From: Gallibacterium trehalosifermentans
GTDB taxonomy: Bacteria; Pseudomonadota; Gammaproteobacteria; Enterobacterales; Pasteurellaceae
DNA length: 64,000 nucleotides
Assembly (NCBI RefSeq): GCF_042433055.1
Contig: NZ_JBHLWB010000009.1
Location: forward strand, 124,001-188,000
Direction: 5' to 3'
How positions within the stretch are numbered: position 1 is the first letter of the stretch; each line of letters opens with the position of its first letter. Positions 53,760 to 63,183 of this stretch are shown here, piece by piece. The notes beneath the pieces were generated by a model, which ran no database searches, was not told where the DNA came from, and saw nothing but the letters and a program-made list of their open reading frames with translations. The translations under genes and the position numbers were made by a program.

Positions 53760-54701
53760 TTATTTATATTTTGCTTGATATTCTTCTTTTTTGTCTGGAG
53801 TAACGAGTTCAAAAGGAACCCAGTTAATTTTTTCAACTTTCTCGCCTTTTGCTGCGCGATAAGCTGTTTCGGCACCAGCGTAGCCTTGACCTTGTGCAGA
53901 TTGGAATACGGTTGCATCAAGCCCTTTGCCTAAATACTCTAACGCATCTGGTGTCGCATCTAGACCAACAATAATAATATTTTCGTCTTTGATACCTAGT
54001 TTACGCGAGGCTAATACTGCACCGATTGCCATTTCGTCATTATTACTTACGACAACATTAATTGCTTTTTGACCTGATAATACGTTTTCCGCAATAGCTA
54101 ATCCTCTATCACGTTCCCATTTACCTTCTTGTTCTGCCACAATAGTGATATTTTTATGATCTTTGAAGACATCTTTATTTCCTTGGGTACGTTTAGTTAC
54201 CGCATCTTGTCCTAATGGACCTAATAGAATTAATGCTTCACCTTTATTACCATTAAGAGCATTTACGATGTAATTACCTTGGATTCGTCCGCCTTCAATT
54301 TCATCAGAACCCACAAAACTGGTAACGTATTTTTCTAAGTCATCATCATTTGGACGGCGGTTCACAATAATTAATGGAATACCTGCATTTTTCGCTTTAC
54401 GACCAATCGCTTTCACAATATTAGGATCATTAGGGACGACTAATAACGCATCAACTTTTTGATCAATAAATGTTTCAACATCACTTAATTGTTTTGCTGA
54501 GTCAGCATTTGCATCAGCAAGTTTGATAACCACATCATCATGTTTTTTATCAAAATCACGAATTGCATCTTGAAGATAAGTTTGCCATTTGTCGGCAAAG
54601 GAATTCATTGGCGCACCGATGACATAAGTTTTTGCTGTTGCCGCTTGTGCAGTAAATAATAAGCCGCTACATAACACAGTTAATAATGTTTTTTTCATCA
54701 T
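53760..54701 (-). CDS. Sugar ABC binding protein, first paralogue
   Basis: A 313-residue periplasmic binding protein with a signal peptide ending in AQAATA near residue 22. It shows the ribose/galactose/inositol-type fold: SFADKWQTYLQDAIRDF, DALLVVPNDPNIVKA, ILLGPLGQDAVTKRTQGN, VVVSNNDEMAIGAVLASRKLG and VGLDATPDALEYLGKGLDA. I used the ATG at 54701, which has AAGG upstream and a clean signal peptide; an in-frame start at 54731 lacks one. It is the first gene of the transporter operon. The ligand is unknown; inositol or a pentose fits the family. Confidence 0.87.
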   Translation of the reverse strand: MMKKTLLTVLCSGLLFTAQAATAKTYVIGAPMNSFADKWQTYLQDAIRDFDKKHDDVVIKLADANADSAKQLSDVETFIDQKVDALLVVPNDPNIVKAIGRKAKNAGIPLIIVNRRPNDDDLEKYVTSFVGSDEIEGGRIQGNYIVNALNGNKGEALILLGPLGQDAVTKRTQGNKDVFKDHKNITIVAEQEGKWERDRGLAIAENVLSGQKAINVVVSNNDEMAIGAVLASRKLGIKDENIIIVGLDATPDALEYLGKGLDATVFQSAQGQGYAGAETAYRAAKGEKVEKINWVPFELVTPDKKEEYQAKYK

Positions 54702-55140
54702 AAGATTAGCCTTGTAAGTTGAGTTAATCACGATGGAAATACGACTATATTCTATAAAACGTCAATGAAAAGAATATAAATTCCAAATAATGATAATTTG
54801 AAATAAATTATCTGTTGTTATATATAGCATTAAGGAAATTTTATGACAATTATGAAGTTAAAGAATTGTGAAATGTATCTCATTTTTTCATATAAAATTT
54901 TATGACTTTCTTTGTGAAAAAAAGATGGTAAGGAAAAAGAGTTTTTATAAAATTTTTATATATCAATAGATTAAGTTTTTATTTGGATTTGATGTTGATT
55001 AGATAAGTGATGAAAAATTTAGATAAAAGGTAGTATATAATTACAGAAGGTTAATAAAATTTAACTATTTTTCTGTTTTATTAGATAATGTTTTTTATGA
55101 ATAAAATTTTTATTTTCAAAGCCAATTTGAAATAAAAAAA
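54702..55140. other. AT-rich intergenic region upstream of ABC transporter operon
   Basis: This 439-base gap is very AT-rich and holds no credible gene. The only recognisable element is a candidate CRP site near 54864-54885. It must contain the promoter of the leftward ABC operon and the 3' end of the leftward exonuclease transcript; no strong hairpin terminator was seen. Confidence 0.7.
54864..54885 (-). promoter_or_regulatory. Candidate CRP site upstream of ABC operon
   Basis: TGTGA at 54867-54871, six bases, and TCTCA at 54878-54882 differ from the CRP consensus (TGTGA-N6-TCACA) at one half-site position. It lies about 165 bases before the first binding-protein gene, a reasonable place for catabolite activation of a sugar transporter. 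Confidence 0.55.
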
Positions 55141-55857
55141 TTAAATAATGTTGCCTTGTTGACGAATAATTTGCTTTAAAGTGGTTTGTGGGTGATTAAA
55201 GATCTTTGCCATTAATACTAAAAAGAGTTCTCCAGTTGCAATCGCATCAGCGATAGCATTGTGGGCTAAATAAGCGGGTAATCCTATTTTTTGACGAATT
55301 TCGGTGAGGCGTAAGTCAGGATTATATTGCCCTTGATAATCAGATAGTGTGCGAGTTAGCACGAGGGTATCCAAAAAGATTAAAGGCAGTGGTATTGTTG
55401 AGGGCAGTCCTAAGATTTGACGTAAAAAGCTTTTTTCAATAGAAGCGCAATGGGCAATAATAATTTTTCCTGCTAAGTAAGGGATTAAGCGCTGTAAGCA
55501 TTCTTGTTCATTTAATCCTAGTGTTAATACTTCTGGTCGAATGTGATTAATAATGGCTGTTTCTGGTTTAATCGCATCACTTGCAGAAAGGTAGTAGTGT
55601 TGTGAAGTTGATAAAGAGAGAATTTGTTGTTGAATTTCCACTGTACCGATAGAGAGAATACGATCTTGGTTTGCATCTAATCCTGATGTTTCAAAATCTA
55701 ATGCCACGAAAGTCAGTTCGTTTAATGGTTGATGACTTGATGGTAAGGCAGCTTGAAATAACGGTAAGGCTACTTCAGGTATGCGTTGGGTAACTAAAGC
55801 TTGTTGCCGTTGTTTTTCTAATTGTTTTAAAGGATCTCGCCAAAATTGCCAAATCAT
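55141..55857 (-). CDS. DnaQ-like 3'-5' exonuclease (epsilon-type)
   Basis: A 238-residue DEDD-family exonuclease. Motifs are VALDFETSGLDANQDRILSIG (Exo I, Asp and Glu), IIAHCASIEKSFL (Exo II), and YLAHNAIADAIATGELFLVL (Exo III, with HNAxxDA). It is not the replicative epsilon subunit: it has an N-terminal extension and forms a pair with the CBS/DUF294 protein, overlapping it by 4 bases (ATGA). In other gammaproteobacteria this pair sits next to a sodium:solute symporter, as it does here. The target nucleic acid is unknown. Confidence 0.85.
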   Translation of the reverse strand: MIWQFWRDPLKQLEKQRQQALVTQRIPEVALPLFQAALPSSHQPLNELTFVALDFETSGLDANQDRILSIGTVEIQQQILSLSTSQHYYLSASDAIKPETAIINHIRPEVLTLGLNEQECLQRLIPYLAGKIIIAHCASIEKSFLRQILGLPSTIPLPLIFLDTLVLTRTLSDYQGQYNPDLRLTEIRQKIGLPAYLAHNAIADAIATGELFLVLMAKIFNHPQTTLKQIIRQQGNII

Positions 55858-57713
55858 CGTAATAATCCTTTTGCATTAAAACGTAGTTGTGCTGCTTCTT
55901 GATAACGAGCGATGATGCGGAAGGCATCTTTTAGGTGATTTCGTTCAAACGAGGTTAAAGAAGTAGGTTCAATTTCATTGGTTAATGACTTGTCTTGTAA
56001 TACGGCTTGTTGTTGATGACATAAGCGAACTTGGTTGATGAATGAAAAGGTTTCATATAATTCTTGCTGACTTTCTTGGCTAATAATGCCTTGTTTGCTA
56101 GCAATTTTTAATCGTTCGACTGTATTTGTGGCTAAATTGTTCGCTGCTAAAGCATAAACTCTAGCAAGTTCTACAATTAAATTAACGGCTTGTCGTTTTA
56201 TATTTAATACTTTTTGGTTTGCCCCATTTTTGGCTAAAACGAATTGACGGAACATACCTAATGGCGGATTAATCCGTAATGAATTTGCAATGAGCAAAGC
56301 TAAAAAGCGGTTATTGCCTTTAATATGCATAAGAATGGTGTGTTGGAGACTTTCTACCAGTGATTCATCGCCAAATAAGAAACGAATATCAAGATAGACA
56401 CTAATATCAAGTAGAGCTTGTGGATCAGGGTTATATACCCATTGACGATAATATTCTTTCCATTTAGCTAAAGATACTGACCATTTTGCTTGATTTGCCA
56501 TCATATTGCCTTCGCAATAAGGATAACCACACGCATTTAAACCAGAACAAACGAAATTGCTTAAACGTTGGAAATAATCTTGCTCTTCTGATGTTGGCTG
56601 GCGAGCGAGAATTAATCCACTGTCTTGATCAGAATTAAGGTGCATTTCTTGTCGTGCTTGAGAACCAATAGCAAACCAAGCATAAGGCATAGGTGCTGGA
56701 CCAAATTCACGTTCGGCAAGTTGTAATAATCGTTTGGTAAAGGCATCTGCGATTAAAGTAAGCATCTGTTGAATGATTTGTGCATCAGTGCCTGCTTCTT
56801 GTAATGTAAGAAATACAGCTTGTTTTTGTGGTACTAAAGCAAGCAATTCTTCTAAGGATTCTTGGCGGTAAATACGACTAATTAAAAAGACGGCTTGTAC
56901 TTTGCTTTTTTCAACTAAACTGGTTGCGGTTAATACGCCAATAACATTGTTTTCCTCAACCACAGGTAAACTACGCACATTATGTTGCATCATCATTTCG
57001 ACTGCTTCAATGAGCAATGCAGATTTATTAATGACCTGAGGCTCTTTTGTCATTACTAAACTAATAGGCTGATCAATCGTTATCCCTTCCGCAACCACAC
57101 GTTTAGTTATATCACGATCGCTAATAATGCCAAGTAACTTATCATCTTGCATAATTAACGCACTAGAACGGTGCATTTTTACCATAATTTTAGCGGTATC
57201 TTGGATAGAACAATTAGGTGAAACAATCGCCATTTGTCGATTCATAACCGTTTCAACTGTTTTCAAATAAATAGCTTCTTCGGCTAAATGTGTAGTAGAG
57301 TGAGCTAAGCGAACGCTTTCTTTCGCAGCAAAATGATGACGAATTGCTGGATTATTTTCAATTAATTCAAATAGTTTTGATCGAGGAATACGATATAATA
57401 GTGTATTTTCGATAGCAATAACGTGATAATCACCGCTTCCTTCTTGATTGAGCTGGCTAAAACCAAAAAGATCTTCATCAGTTAATCTTGCGCGTAATTC
57501 GCCTGAAGGCAACCGCTGTTCAACCGCACCAGAACGAATAATAAATAAACCTTTACCAACTAATTGTTGTTGTTCTAATGTTTGATCTTTTGTGAGATAG
57601 AGGATATCGACAACGCCAGCTAAGGCCTGTTGATCATGTTTGGAGAGAAGATCAAAAGGGTGAATAGTGGACAAGAAAGTAATAATATTGGGTAAAAGAG
57701 AAGTTTCTAACAT
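55854..57713 (-). CDS. cNMP-binding/CBS/DUF294 nucleotidyltransferase-like protein
   Basis: A 619-residue multidomain cytoplasmic protein. An N-terminal cyclic-nucleotide-binding domain (residues about 15-130: LVGKGLFIIRSGAVEQRLPSGE) is followed by two CBS domains (about 150-270; SALIMQDDKLLGIISDRDITKRVV and VRSLPVVEENNVIGVLTATSLV). Then comes a DUF294 GlnD-like nucleotidyltransferase domain (FAIGSQARQEMHLNSDQDSGLIL) and its helical DUF294_C tail. Such proteins are thought to sense nucleotides and regulate a partner, often a neighbouring transporter, but the activity is not established. Confidence 0.85.
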   Translation of the reverse strand: MLETSLLPNIITFLSTIHPFDLLSKHDQQALAGVVDILYLTKDQTLEQQQLVGKGLFIIRSGAVEQRLPSGELRARLTDEDLFGFSQLNQEGSGDYHVIAIENTLLYRIPRSKLFELIENNPAIRHHFAAKESVRLAHSTTHLAEEAIYLKTVETVMNRQMAIVSPNCSIQDTAKIMVKMHRSSALIMQDDKLLGIISDRDITKRVVAEGITIDQPISLVMTKEPQVINKSALLIEAVEMMMQHNVRSLPVVEENNVIGVLTATSLVEKSKVQAVFLISRIYRQESLEELLALVPQKQAVFLTLQEAGTDAQIIQQMLTLIADAFTKRLLQLAEREFGPAPMPYAWFAIGSQARQEMHLNSDQDSGLILARQPTSEEQDYFQRLSNFVCSGLNACGYPYCEGNMMANQAKWSVSLAKWKEYYRQWVYNPDPQALLDISVYLDIRFLFGDESLVESLQHTILMHIKGNNRFLALLIANSLRINPPLGMFRQFVLAKNGANQKVLNIKRQAVNLIVELARVYALAANNLATNTVERLKIASKQGIISQESQQELYETFSFINQVRLCHQQQAVLQDKSLTNEIEPTSLTSFERNHLKDAFRIIARYQEAAQLRFNAKGLLR

Positions 57714-57734
57714 AGCAAAATACTTTAGTTAATA

Positions 57735-57762
57735 AAGTAAACCGCATATTAGCGGTTTACTT
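57735..57762 (-). terminator. Terminator after sodium:solute symporter
   Basis: An 11-bp perfect stem (AAGTAAACCGC with GCGGTTTACTT) with a 6-base loop lies 18 bases after the symporter stop and just before the DUF294 gene. Confidence 0.7.
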
Positions 57763-57779
57763 AAGATGACTTATTTTTA

Positions 57780-59471
57780 TTATGCAACAACTTTTCTGGT
57801 TTGTGTATGACGTAAAGCTTGAATGATAGACCAGATAACATAAGCAATAGCAAGTGTTGCGACTACATAATAAGTTGGCATTAGCCATGTGCCTACATTT
57901 TGAGCTAAGAAAGTGTACATTGAAATAGAGGCTAAGCAAATTAATACTGCAACAGGTTTAGTTAATGACCAAGGTTTAATGTCCACTTGTTCGGTATAAA
58001 CATCTTGATATTCAGTTGTGCGTGGGTAGAAGCGACCAATGATGAGCATAAATACAATATTTGCTATAAAGAGTAAACCGATTAAGTGGAAGAAGTGAAT
58101 ATCTACTTTAATAATAAAGTTAAATACAATATAAGCAGACATACCAAAGAGTAATCCTAATTTTGCTGCGATCGCTGGTACACGTTTAGTTAATAAACCA
58201 ATTAAGACAACACTTAAAATTGGCGCATTAAACATTCCTTGTAATTGTTGAATTAAATAGAATAGACCGTCTGTACTCTTAGCAACTAAAGGCGCAGCAA
58301 CCATGGCAATAATCGCTAAACTTAAACCTAGAATTTTACCGACAGTAACCACTTGTGTTTCAGTTGCATTAGGGTTTAAGGATTTTTTATAGATATTGAC
58401 GGTAAATAGTGTTACTGAAGAGTTTAATGCGCCACTAAAAGTTGAGAATACAGCACCAACAACAACGGCGGCGAAGAAACCAACTAATAAATCAGGTAAA
58501 ACTAATTGTACTAACATTGGGTAGGCATTATCAGGGTTCTCCATTTGCCCATTGAAAATATGGTAAGCGATGATACCTGGTAAAATAATAATGCTTGGAA
58601 TTAATAATTTAAAGAATGCACATAGGAATACCCCTTTTTGTCCTTCAGCCAGATTTTTTGCACCTAATGCTTTTTGTACAATAGATTGATTAGTACACCA
58701 AAAGAACATATTGGATACAATCAACCCAGTAAAGAGGGTTGAAAAGGGAACTAATGAATCTTCAGCACCGATAGAATTAAACTTTTCTGGGTGAGATTGG
58801 AATACTTCCGTTAGACCAGACCAAACATTACCATCACCAACATAGCCGAGAGCAAATAAGGTTACGGTTAAACCACCAACAATTAATCCTACACCGTTTA
58901 AGGTGTCGGCAATCGCAATAGCTTTAATGCCACCGAATACGGCATAAATCGCACCAATAGCTCCAACACCCCAAACCATAATTAATAGAGCAGTTGAACG
59001 ATCTAACTGGAGCACATTAGAAACTTGAAATAAATTTTCTAAGGCAATCGCACCTGTATAAAGTACGATAGGTAGCAATGAGATAACATACAACCCTAGG
59101 AATAATATTGAGGTGATTGTTAGCGTTTGTTTATCAAAACGCTTTTCTAAATATTCAGGAATACTTGAAATACCGAGTTTGAGATAGCGAGGTAAGAAGA
59201 AAATAGCGAATAAGACGATCGTAATTGCAGCCATAACTTCCCATGCCATTACAATGAAACCAGTGCGGAAAGAAAGACCATTTAAGCCAACAAGATGTTC
59301 AGTAGAAAGATTCATCAATAACATAGATGAACCAATATAAATCCCTGTTAAAGAGCGTCCTCCTAGAAAATAGCCTTCTGCAGATTCAGTTAAATGTGCA
59401 TTACGCGTTTTGTAATAAGCATAACCAGCTACAAAGGTAGTAAAGATAATAAATGAAATAAAAGCAAACAT
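57780..59471 (-). CDS. Sodium:solute symporter (SSS family, SglT/YidK-like)
   Basis: A 563-residue membrane protein with about 13-14 hydrophobic segments. SSS family features are the early YFLGGRSLTGIYIGSSMLLMNLSTEHLVGLNG, GFIVMAWEVMAAI, VFGGIKAIAIADTLNGVGLIVGG and WCTNQSIVQKALGAKN. The closest kin by these motifs are YidK-like and vSGLT-like sugar:sodium symporters. The Gfo/Idh oxidoreductase gene lies 56 bases upstream on the same strand, so the two may import and oxidise the same sugar or polyol. Confidence 0.87.
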   Translation of the reverse strand: MFAFISFIIFTTFVAGYAYYKTRNAHLTESAEGYFLGGRSLTGIYIGSSMLLMNLSTEHLVGLNGLSFRTGFIVMAWEVMAAITIVLFAIFFLPRYLKLGISSIPEYLEKRFDKQTLTITSILFLGLYVISLLPIVLYTGAIALENLFQVSNVLQLDRSTALLIMVWGVGAIGAIYAVFGGIKAIAIADTLNGVGLIVGGLTVTLFALGYVGDGNVWSGLTEVFQSHPEKFNSIGAEDSLVPFSTLFTGLIVSNMFFWCTNQSIVQKALGAKNLAEGQKGVFLCAFFKLLIPSIIILPGIIAYHIFNGQMENPDNAYPMLVQLVLPDLLVGFFAAVVVGAVFSTFSGALNSSVTLFTVNIYKKSLNPNATETQVVTVGKILGLSLAIIAMVAAPLVAKSTDGLFYLIQQLQGMFNAPILSVVLIGLLTKRVPAIAAKLGLLFGMSAYIVFNFIIKVDIHFFHLIGLLFIANIVFMLIIGRFYPRTTEYQDVYTEQVDIKPWSLTKPVAVLICLASISMYTFLAQNVGTWLMPTYYVVATLAIAYVIWSIIQALRHTQTRKVVA

Positions 59472-59527
59472 TGTTTTTCTCCTACATCGCTAGAAATCAA
59501 TATTTCCAGCACAAAAATATACAAGTG

Positions 59528-60661
59528 TTAAATTTCACTCACCTTTATCCAAGTTTTATGTTGCGCAGAATATGCAATCGCTTCTAAAACTTGTGAAATG
59601 TGGTAACCCACATAAAAATCAGGTGAAATAGGTTTGTTATTTAATAAGCCTTCAATTAAATCCCTAACTTCAACCGCTTTTTGATCATTAAAGCCAATGC
59701 CATGTCCTGCACTGATGCAGAATGGGCGGTAGTCAGGGTGTTCAGGTCCAGTTAAAATGGTTTTAAACCCTTGTCGGTGAGATGTATCTTCATGACGATA
59801 TAGTTTTAATTCTGCCATACGTTCTTGAGTAAAACTTAAGGTGCCTTTTGTACCTGTAACAACATAAGTAAGTCCCATTTTTCGCCCGCAAGCGATACGA
59901 GAGGTTTCAATCGTTCCCATGGCGCCGTTGGCAAAACGCACTAATGCACTTGCTTGATCTTCATTTTCAACAGTACAACGTTTATTAGGATCTTTAGGAT
60001 CTGGTCGTTGTTTAATGACTGTTTGCATATCGCCACACACTTCTTGAATTTCTGAACCTAGTAAATATTCCGCCATATGTACAATATGGGCAGCGAGATC
60101 GCCTAATGCGCCTAGTCCTGCGAGATGACGATAACAATGCCAATCCATAGGAGTATTAGGATTTGCTAAATAATCTTCGTTATGTGTACCGTAAAAATGG
60201 ATAACCTCGCCAATTTCACCATTAGCAATAATTTCACGCGCTAATTGGCTTGTTGGGTTTTTGGCATAATTGAAACCAACTAATGTTTTTACGCCTGCTT
60301 GTTGTGCAGCAAGATACATCTCTTTGGCTTCTGCAGCTGTTAAAGCTAATGGTTTTTCAGAATAAACAGTTTTTCCATGCTGAATTGCAGCTAAAGCAAT
60401 CTCTTTATGTAAGAAATTTGGGGTACAAATATCAACGACATCAACATTTGGATCGGCAACTAACTGTTTCCAATCAGCAGTAGAACGGCGAAAACCAAAC
60501 TCTTTTGCGCGTTGGGCTGCCAATTCAGGGGTAACTTCTGCTAAAAATTCGAGTTCAACTTTATTTTGTAAATTGAACACAGTTGGTAATTGCGCATAAG
60601 CAATAGCATGGCAACGACCGATATAACCTGTGCCAACAAGACCAATTCTAACCTTATCCAT
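59528..60661 (-). CDS. Gfo/Idh/MocA family oxidoreductase
   Basis: A 377-residue NAD(P)-dependent sugar or polyol dehydrogenase. The Rossmann motif is IGLVGTGYIGRCHA at residues 6-19, EKPLALTAAEAK carries the family's EKP lysine, and the catalytic His lies in GDLAAHIVHMAEYL. The substrate could be a myo-inositol-like compound or a glycosidic sugar; sequence alone does not decide. The ATG at 60661 (MDKVRIGLVG) has AAGGAG 6 bases upstream and gives the normal N-terminus, so a longer in-frame start was rejected. Confidence 0.87.
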   Translation of the reverse strand: MDKVRIGLVGTGYIGRCHAIAYAQLPTVFNLQNKVELEFLAEVTPELAAQRAKEFGFRRSTADWKQLVADPNVDVVDICTPNFLHKEIALAAIQHGKTVYSEKPLALTAAEAKEMYLAAQQAGVKTLVGFNYAKNPTSQLAREIIANGEIGEVIHFYGTHNEDYLANPNTPMDWHCYRHLAGLGALGDLAAHIVHMAEYLLGSEIQEVCGDMQTVIKQRPDPKDPNKRCTVENEDQASALVRFANGAMGTIETSRIACGRKMGLTYVVTGTKGTLSFTQERMAELKLYRHEDTSHRQGFKTILTGPEHPDYRPFCISAGHGIGFNDQKAVEVRDLIEGLLNNKPISPDFYVGYHISQVLEAIAYSAQHKTWIKVSEI

Positions 60662-60989
60662 TTGGAACTCCTTTTGAAAAATATTCTTCATACTCAATGT
60701 GTTCTACTTGCTGCAAAAGGCTTTTGGCGAAAGTACAGTAAGATAAATTGCTGACTAACATACTATGTCGTTATGAAAATTTCAATTCAGTTATTCATTA
60801 AAGTAAAATTTTTATTTCATTTTGTGATCTAGGTAGGAATATTGAATATTTAAAGTAGAAAAGCCTTGAAATGAATAGAGAAAGCGTATCAATGTATATT
60901 GTATGATGAAGATAAAAGAATATTTATTCTATCCTTTTTTATGATGAAAAAATAAGCAGGAAAAGATCTCCTGCTTATCTTTATAGATG
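60662..60989. other. Intergenic region between Gfo/Idh gene and uvrB
   Basis: A 328-base AT-rich gap without a credible gene. It holds the uvrB terminator at its right end and a half CRP-like site (TGTGATCTAGG at 60823-60833). The promoter of the leftward oxidoreductase-symporter operon must lie here. Confidence 0.6.
60945..60978 (-). terminator. Terminator after uvrB
   Basis: A 10-bp perfect stem (ATAAGCAGGA at 60952-60961 with 60969-60978) with a 7-base loop is followed on the minus strand by a run of T. Confidence 0.88.
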
Positions 60990-63026
60990 TTAATCTCCTT
61001 GTAATTGCATAAAGCGTTCACGTAGTGAATGTAATTGATCTCGAGTTTGTGCGGCTTTTTCAAATTCAAGATCTTGAGCAAATTTATACATTTGTTGTTC
61101 AAGTCGTTTAATCTCTTTTTGTAGATCTTTTGCATTATCCAATGTTGCATAAGTAGCAGTGGGTTCTGCAATTTTGTTTTGACGAGCTTTTTTCCCTTTT
61201 TGGTTTGTTGGGCTTTGTCCAATATCTAAAATCTCACCAATTTTCTTATTTAATGCTTTTGGTACGATACCATGTTGTTCATTATAGGCCTGTTGTTTTT
61301 GTCGGCGACGTTCCGTTTCACCAATCGCTTTTTGCATAGATGGGGTAATATGATCAGCATAGAGAATTGCTTTACCGTGCAGGTTTCGTGCTGCACGACC
61401 AATCGTTTGAATTAAGGAACGTTCTGAACGTAAAAAGCCTTCTTTATCGGCATCAAGAATGGCAACCAATGAAACTTCAGGCATATCTAATCCTTCACGC
61501 AATAGGTTGATACCAACTAGGACATCAAATTCCCCCGCACGTAAATCCCGAATAATTTCAACACGCTCTACAGTATCAATGTCTGAGTGTAGATAACGAA
61601 CTAAGACACCGTGTTCCGCTAAGTAATCGGTCAGATCTTCTGCCATTTTCTTGGTAAGTGTAGTAACTAATACACGCTCATTTTTCTCTACTCGTAAACG
61701 AATTTCTGAAAGGAGATCATCAACCTGTGTACTGACTGGGCGAACTTCAATTTCTGGATCTAATAATCCAGTTGGACGCACAACTTGATCGATAATTTCA
61801 TCACCCGATTTTTCTAATTCATAAGGACCAGGTGTGGCTGAAACATAAATCGTTTGTGGTGCTAAACGTTCAAATTCTTCAAAGCGTAATGGACGGTTAT
61901 CTAATGCAGAGGGTAGGCGGAATCCATATTCAACCAGAGTTTCTTTACGAGAGCGGTCGCCACGATACATTCCTCCGATTTGTGGAACGGTAACGTGTGA
62001 TTCATCAATAATTAATAAGCCATCGTTTGGAATATAGTCGAATAGTGTTGGTGGTGGTTCACCCTCTTTGCGACCAGAAAGATAACGAGAGTAGTTTTCG
62101 ATCCCTGAGCAATAGCCAAGCTCATTCATCATCTCAATATCAAATTGGGTACGTTGGGTAATTCGCTGTTCTTCCAAGAGCTTATGTTCTTTTATAAAGT
62201 ATTCTCGGCGTTGAACTAATTCTTGTTTGATTTGTTCGATTGCTTCAAGAATACGTTCGTGTGGCGTAACATAGTGAGTTTTAGGATAAACGGTATAACG
62301 TGGTACCACGCCAAGCGAGCGATTGGTCAACGGATCAAATAGACTTAAACGCTCAATTTCTTCGTCAAATAACTCGACCCGTAAAGCAACATCATCTGAT
62401 TCAGCGGGGAAAATATCAATTACATCTCCATGCACTCGGAATGTCCCACGTTGAAAGGCTTGATCATTTCGCGTGTACTGCAATGCGGCGAGATGAGATA
62501 AAATTTGGCGTTGATCGATAATCGCACCTGTTTGTAAATGTAGCATCATTTTTAAATAGGAATCAGGATCACCTAATCCATAAATTGCAGAAACAGAGGT
62601 TACCACAATCGTATCTCGGCGTTCGAGAAAAGATTTGGTCGCTGATAGCCGCATTTGTTCGATTTGATCATTAATGGACGCATCTTTTTCAATAAAAGTA
62701 TCGCTAGAGGGAACATAGGCTTCAGGCTGATAGTAATCATAGTAAGAAACAAAATATTCCACGGCATTTTCAGGGAAAAAGGCTTTCATTTCAGCATAAA
62801 GTTGCGCCGCTAACGTTTTATTCGGCGCAAAGATCATGGCTGGACGATTGAGCTGAGCAATCACGTTAGCAATAGTAAATGTTTTTCCAGAACCTGTTAC
62901 GCCAAGTAAGGTTTGATGCGCTAATCCATCGTTTAAATTTTCAATTAACTTAGCAATAGCAGCAGGTTGATCGCCAGAAGGTTGAAAATCAGAGTGGAGA
63001 ATAAATGGCTTACTATTTTTTTTCAT
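60990..63026 (-). CDS. uvrB: Excinuclease ABC subunit UvrB
   Basis: A 678-residue helicase-like nucleotide-excision repair protein. It receives damaged DNA from UvrA and presents it to UvrC. Walker A GVTGSGKTFT lies near residue 39, the beta-hairpin is SYYDYYQPEAYVPSSD, and the Walker B stretch is LLIIDESHVTVPQ. Motif VI reads QTIGRAARN, and the C-terminal UvrC-binding helix pair (MYKFAQDLEFEKAAQTRDQL) is present. I chose the start at 63026 (MKKNSKPF), which matches the family; the frame extends 22 codons upstream without support. Confidence 0.96.
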   Translation of the reverse strand: MKKNSKPFILHSDFQPSGDQPAAIAKLIENLNDGLAHQTLLGVTGSGKTFTIANVIAQLNRPAMIFAPNKTLAAQLYAEMKAFFPENAVEYFVSYYDYYQPEAYVPSSDTFIEKDASINDQIEQMRLSATKSFLERRDTIVVTSVSAIYGLGDPDSYLKMMLHLQTGAIIDQRQILSHLAALQYTRNDQAFQRGTFRVHGDVIDIFPAESDDVALRVELFDEEIERLSLFDPLTNRSLGVVPRYTVYPKTHYVTPHERILEAIEQIKQELVQRREYFIKEHKLLEEQRITQRTQFDIEMMNELGYCSGIENYSRYLSGRKEGEPPPTLFDYIPNDGLLIIDESHVTVPQIGGMYRGDRSRKETLVEYGFRLPSALDNRPLRFEEFERLAPQTIYVSATPGPYELEKSGDEIIDQVVRPTGLLDPEIEVRPVSTQVDDLLSEIRLRVEKNERVLVTTLTKKMAEDLTDYLAEHGVLVRYLHSDIDTVERVEIIRDLRAGEFDVLVGINLLREGLDMPEVSLVAILDADKEGFLRSERSLIQTIGRAARNLHGKAILYADHITPSMQKAIGETERRRQKQQAYNEQHGIVPKALNKKIGEILDIGQSPTNQKGKKARQNKIAEPTATYATLDNAKDLQKEIKRLEQQMYKFAQDLEFEKAAQTRDQLHSLRERFMQLQGD

Positions 63027-63183
63027 AATAACAAAGGTTGGTAAAAATTTGCTGAATCTTAACATATTTTTATAACAAGCTAAATTTGCCATACAAAATC
63101 AAGAGATTTTGGCAAACGACCATAGTATTATGGGCTATAAGGAACTATAATTTTTTCGAACATTAATTTATGAAAGAAATGCT

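Noticed and set aside
54780..54810. Fur box (AATAATGATAATTTG)
   Set aside because: Matches only one half of the consensus in very AT-rich sequence and is not near an iron gene.
60929..61222. Short open frame overlapping the uvrB 3' end in another frame
   Set aside because: Lys/Leu-rich translation of uvrB codons, and it spans the terminator hairpin.
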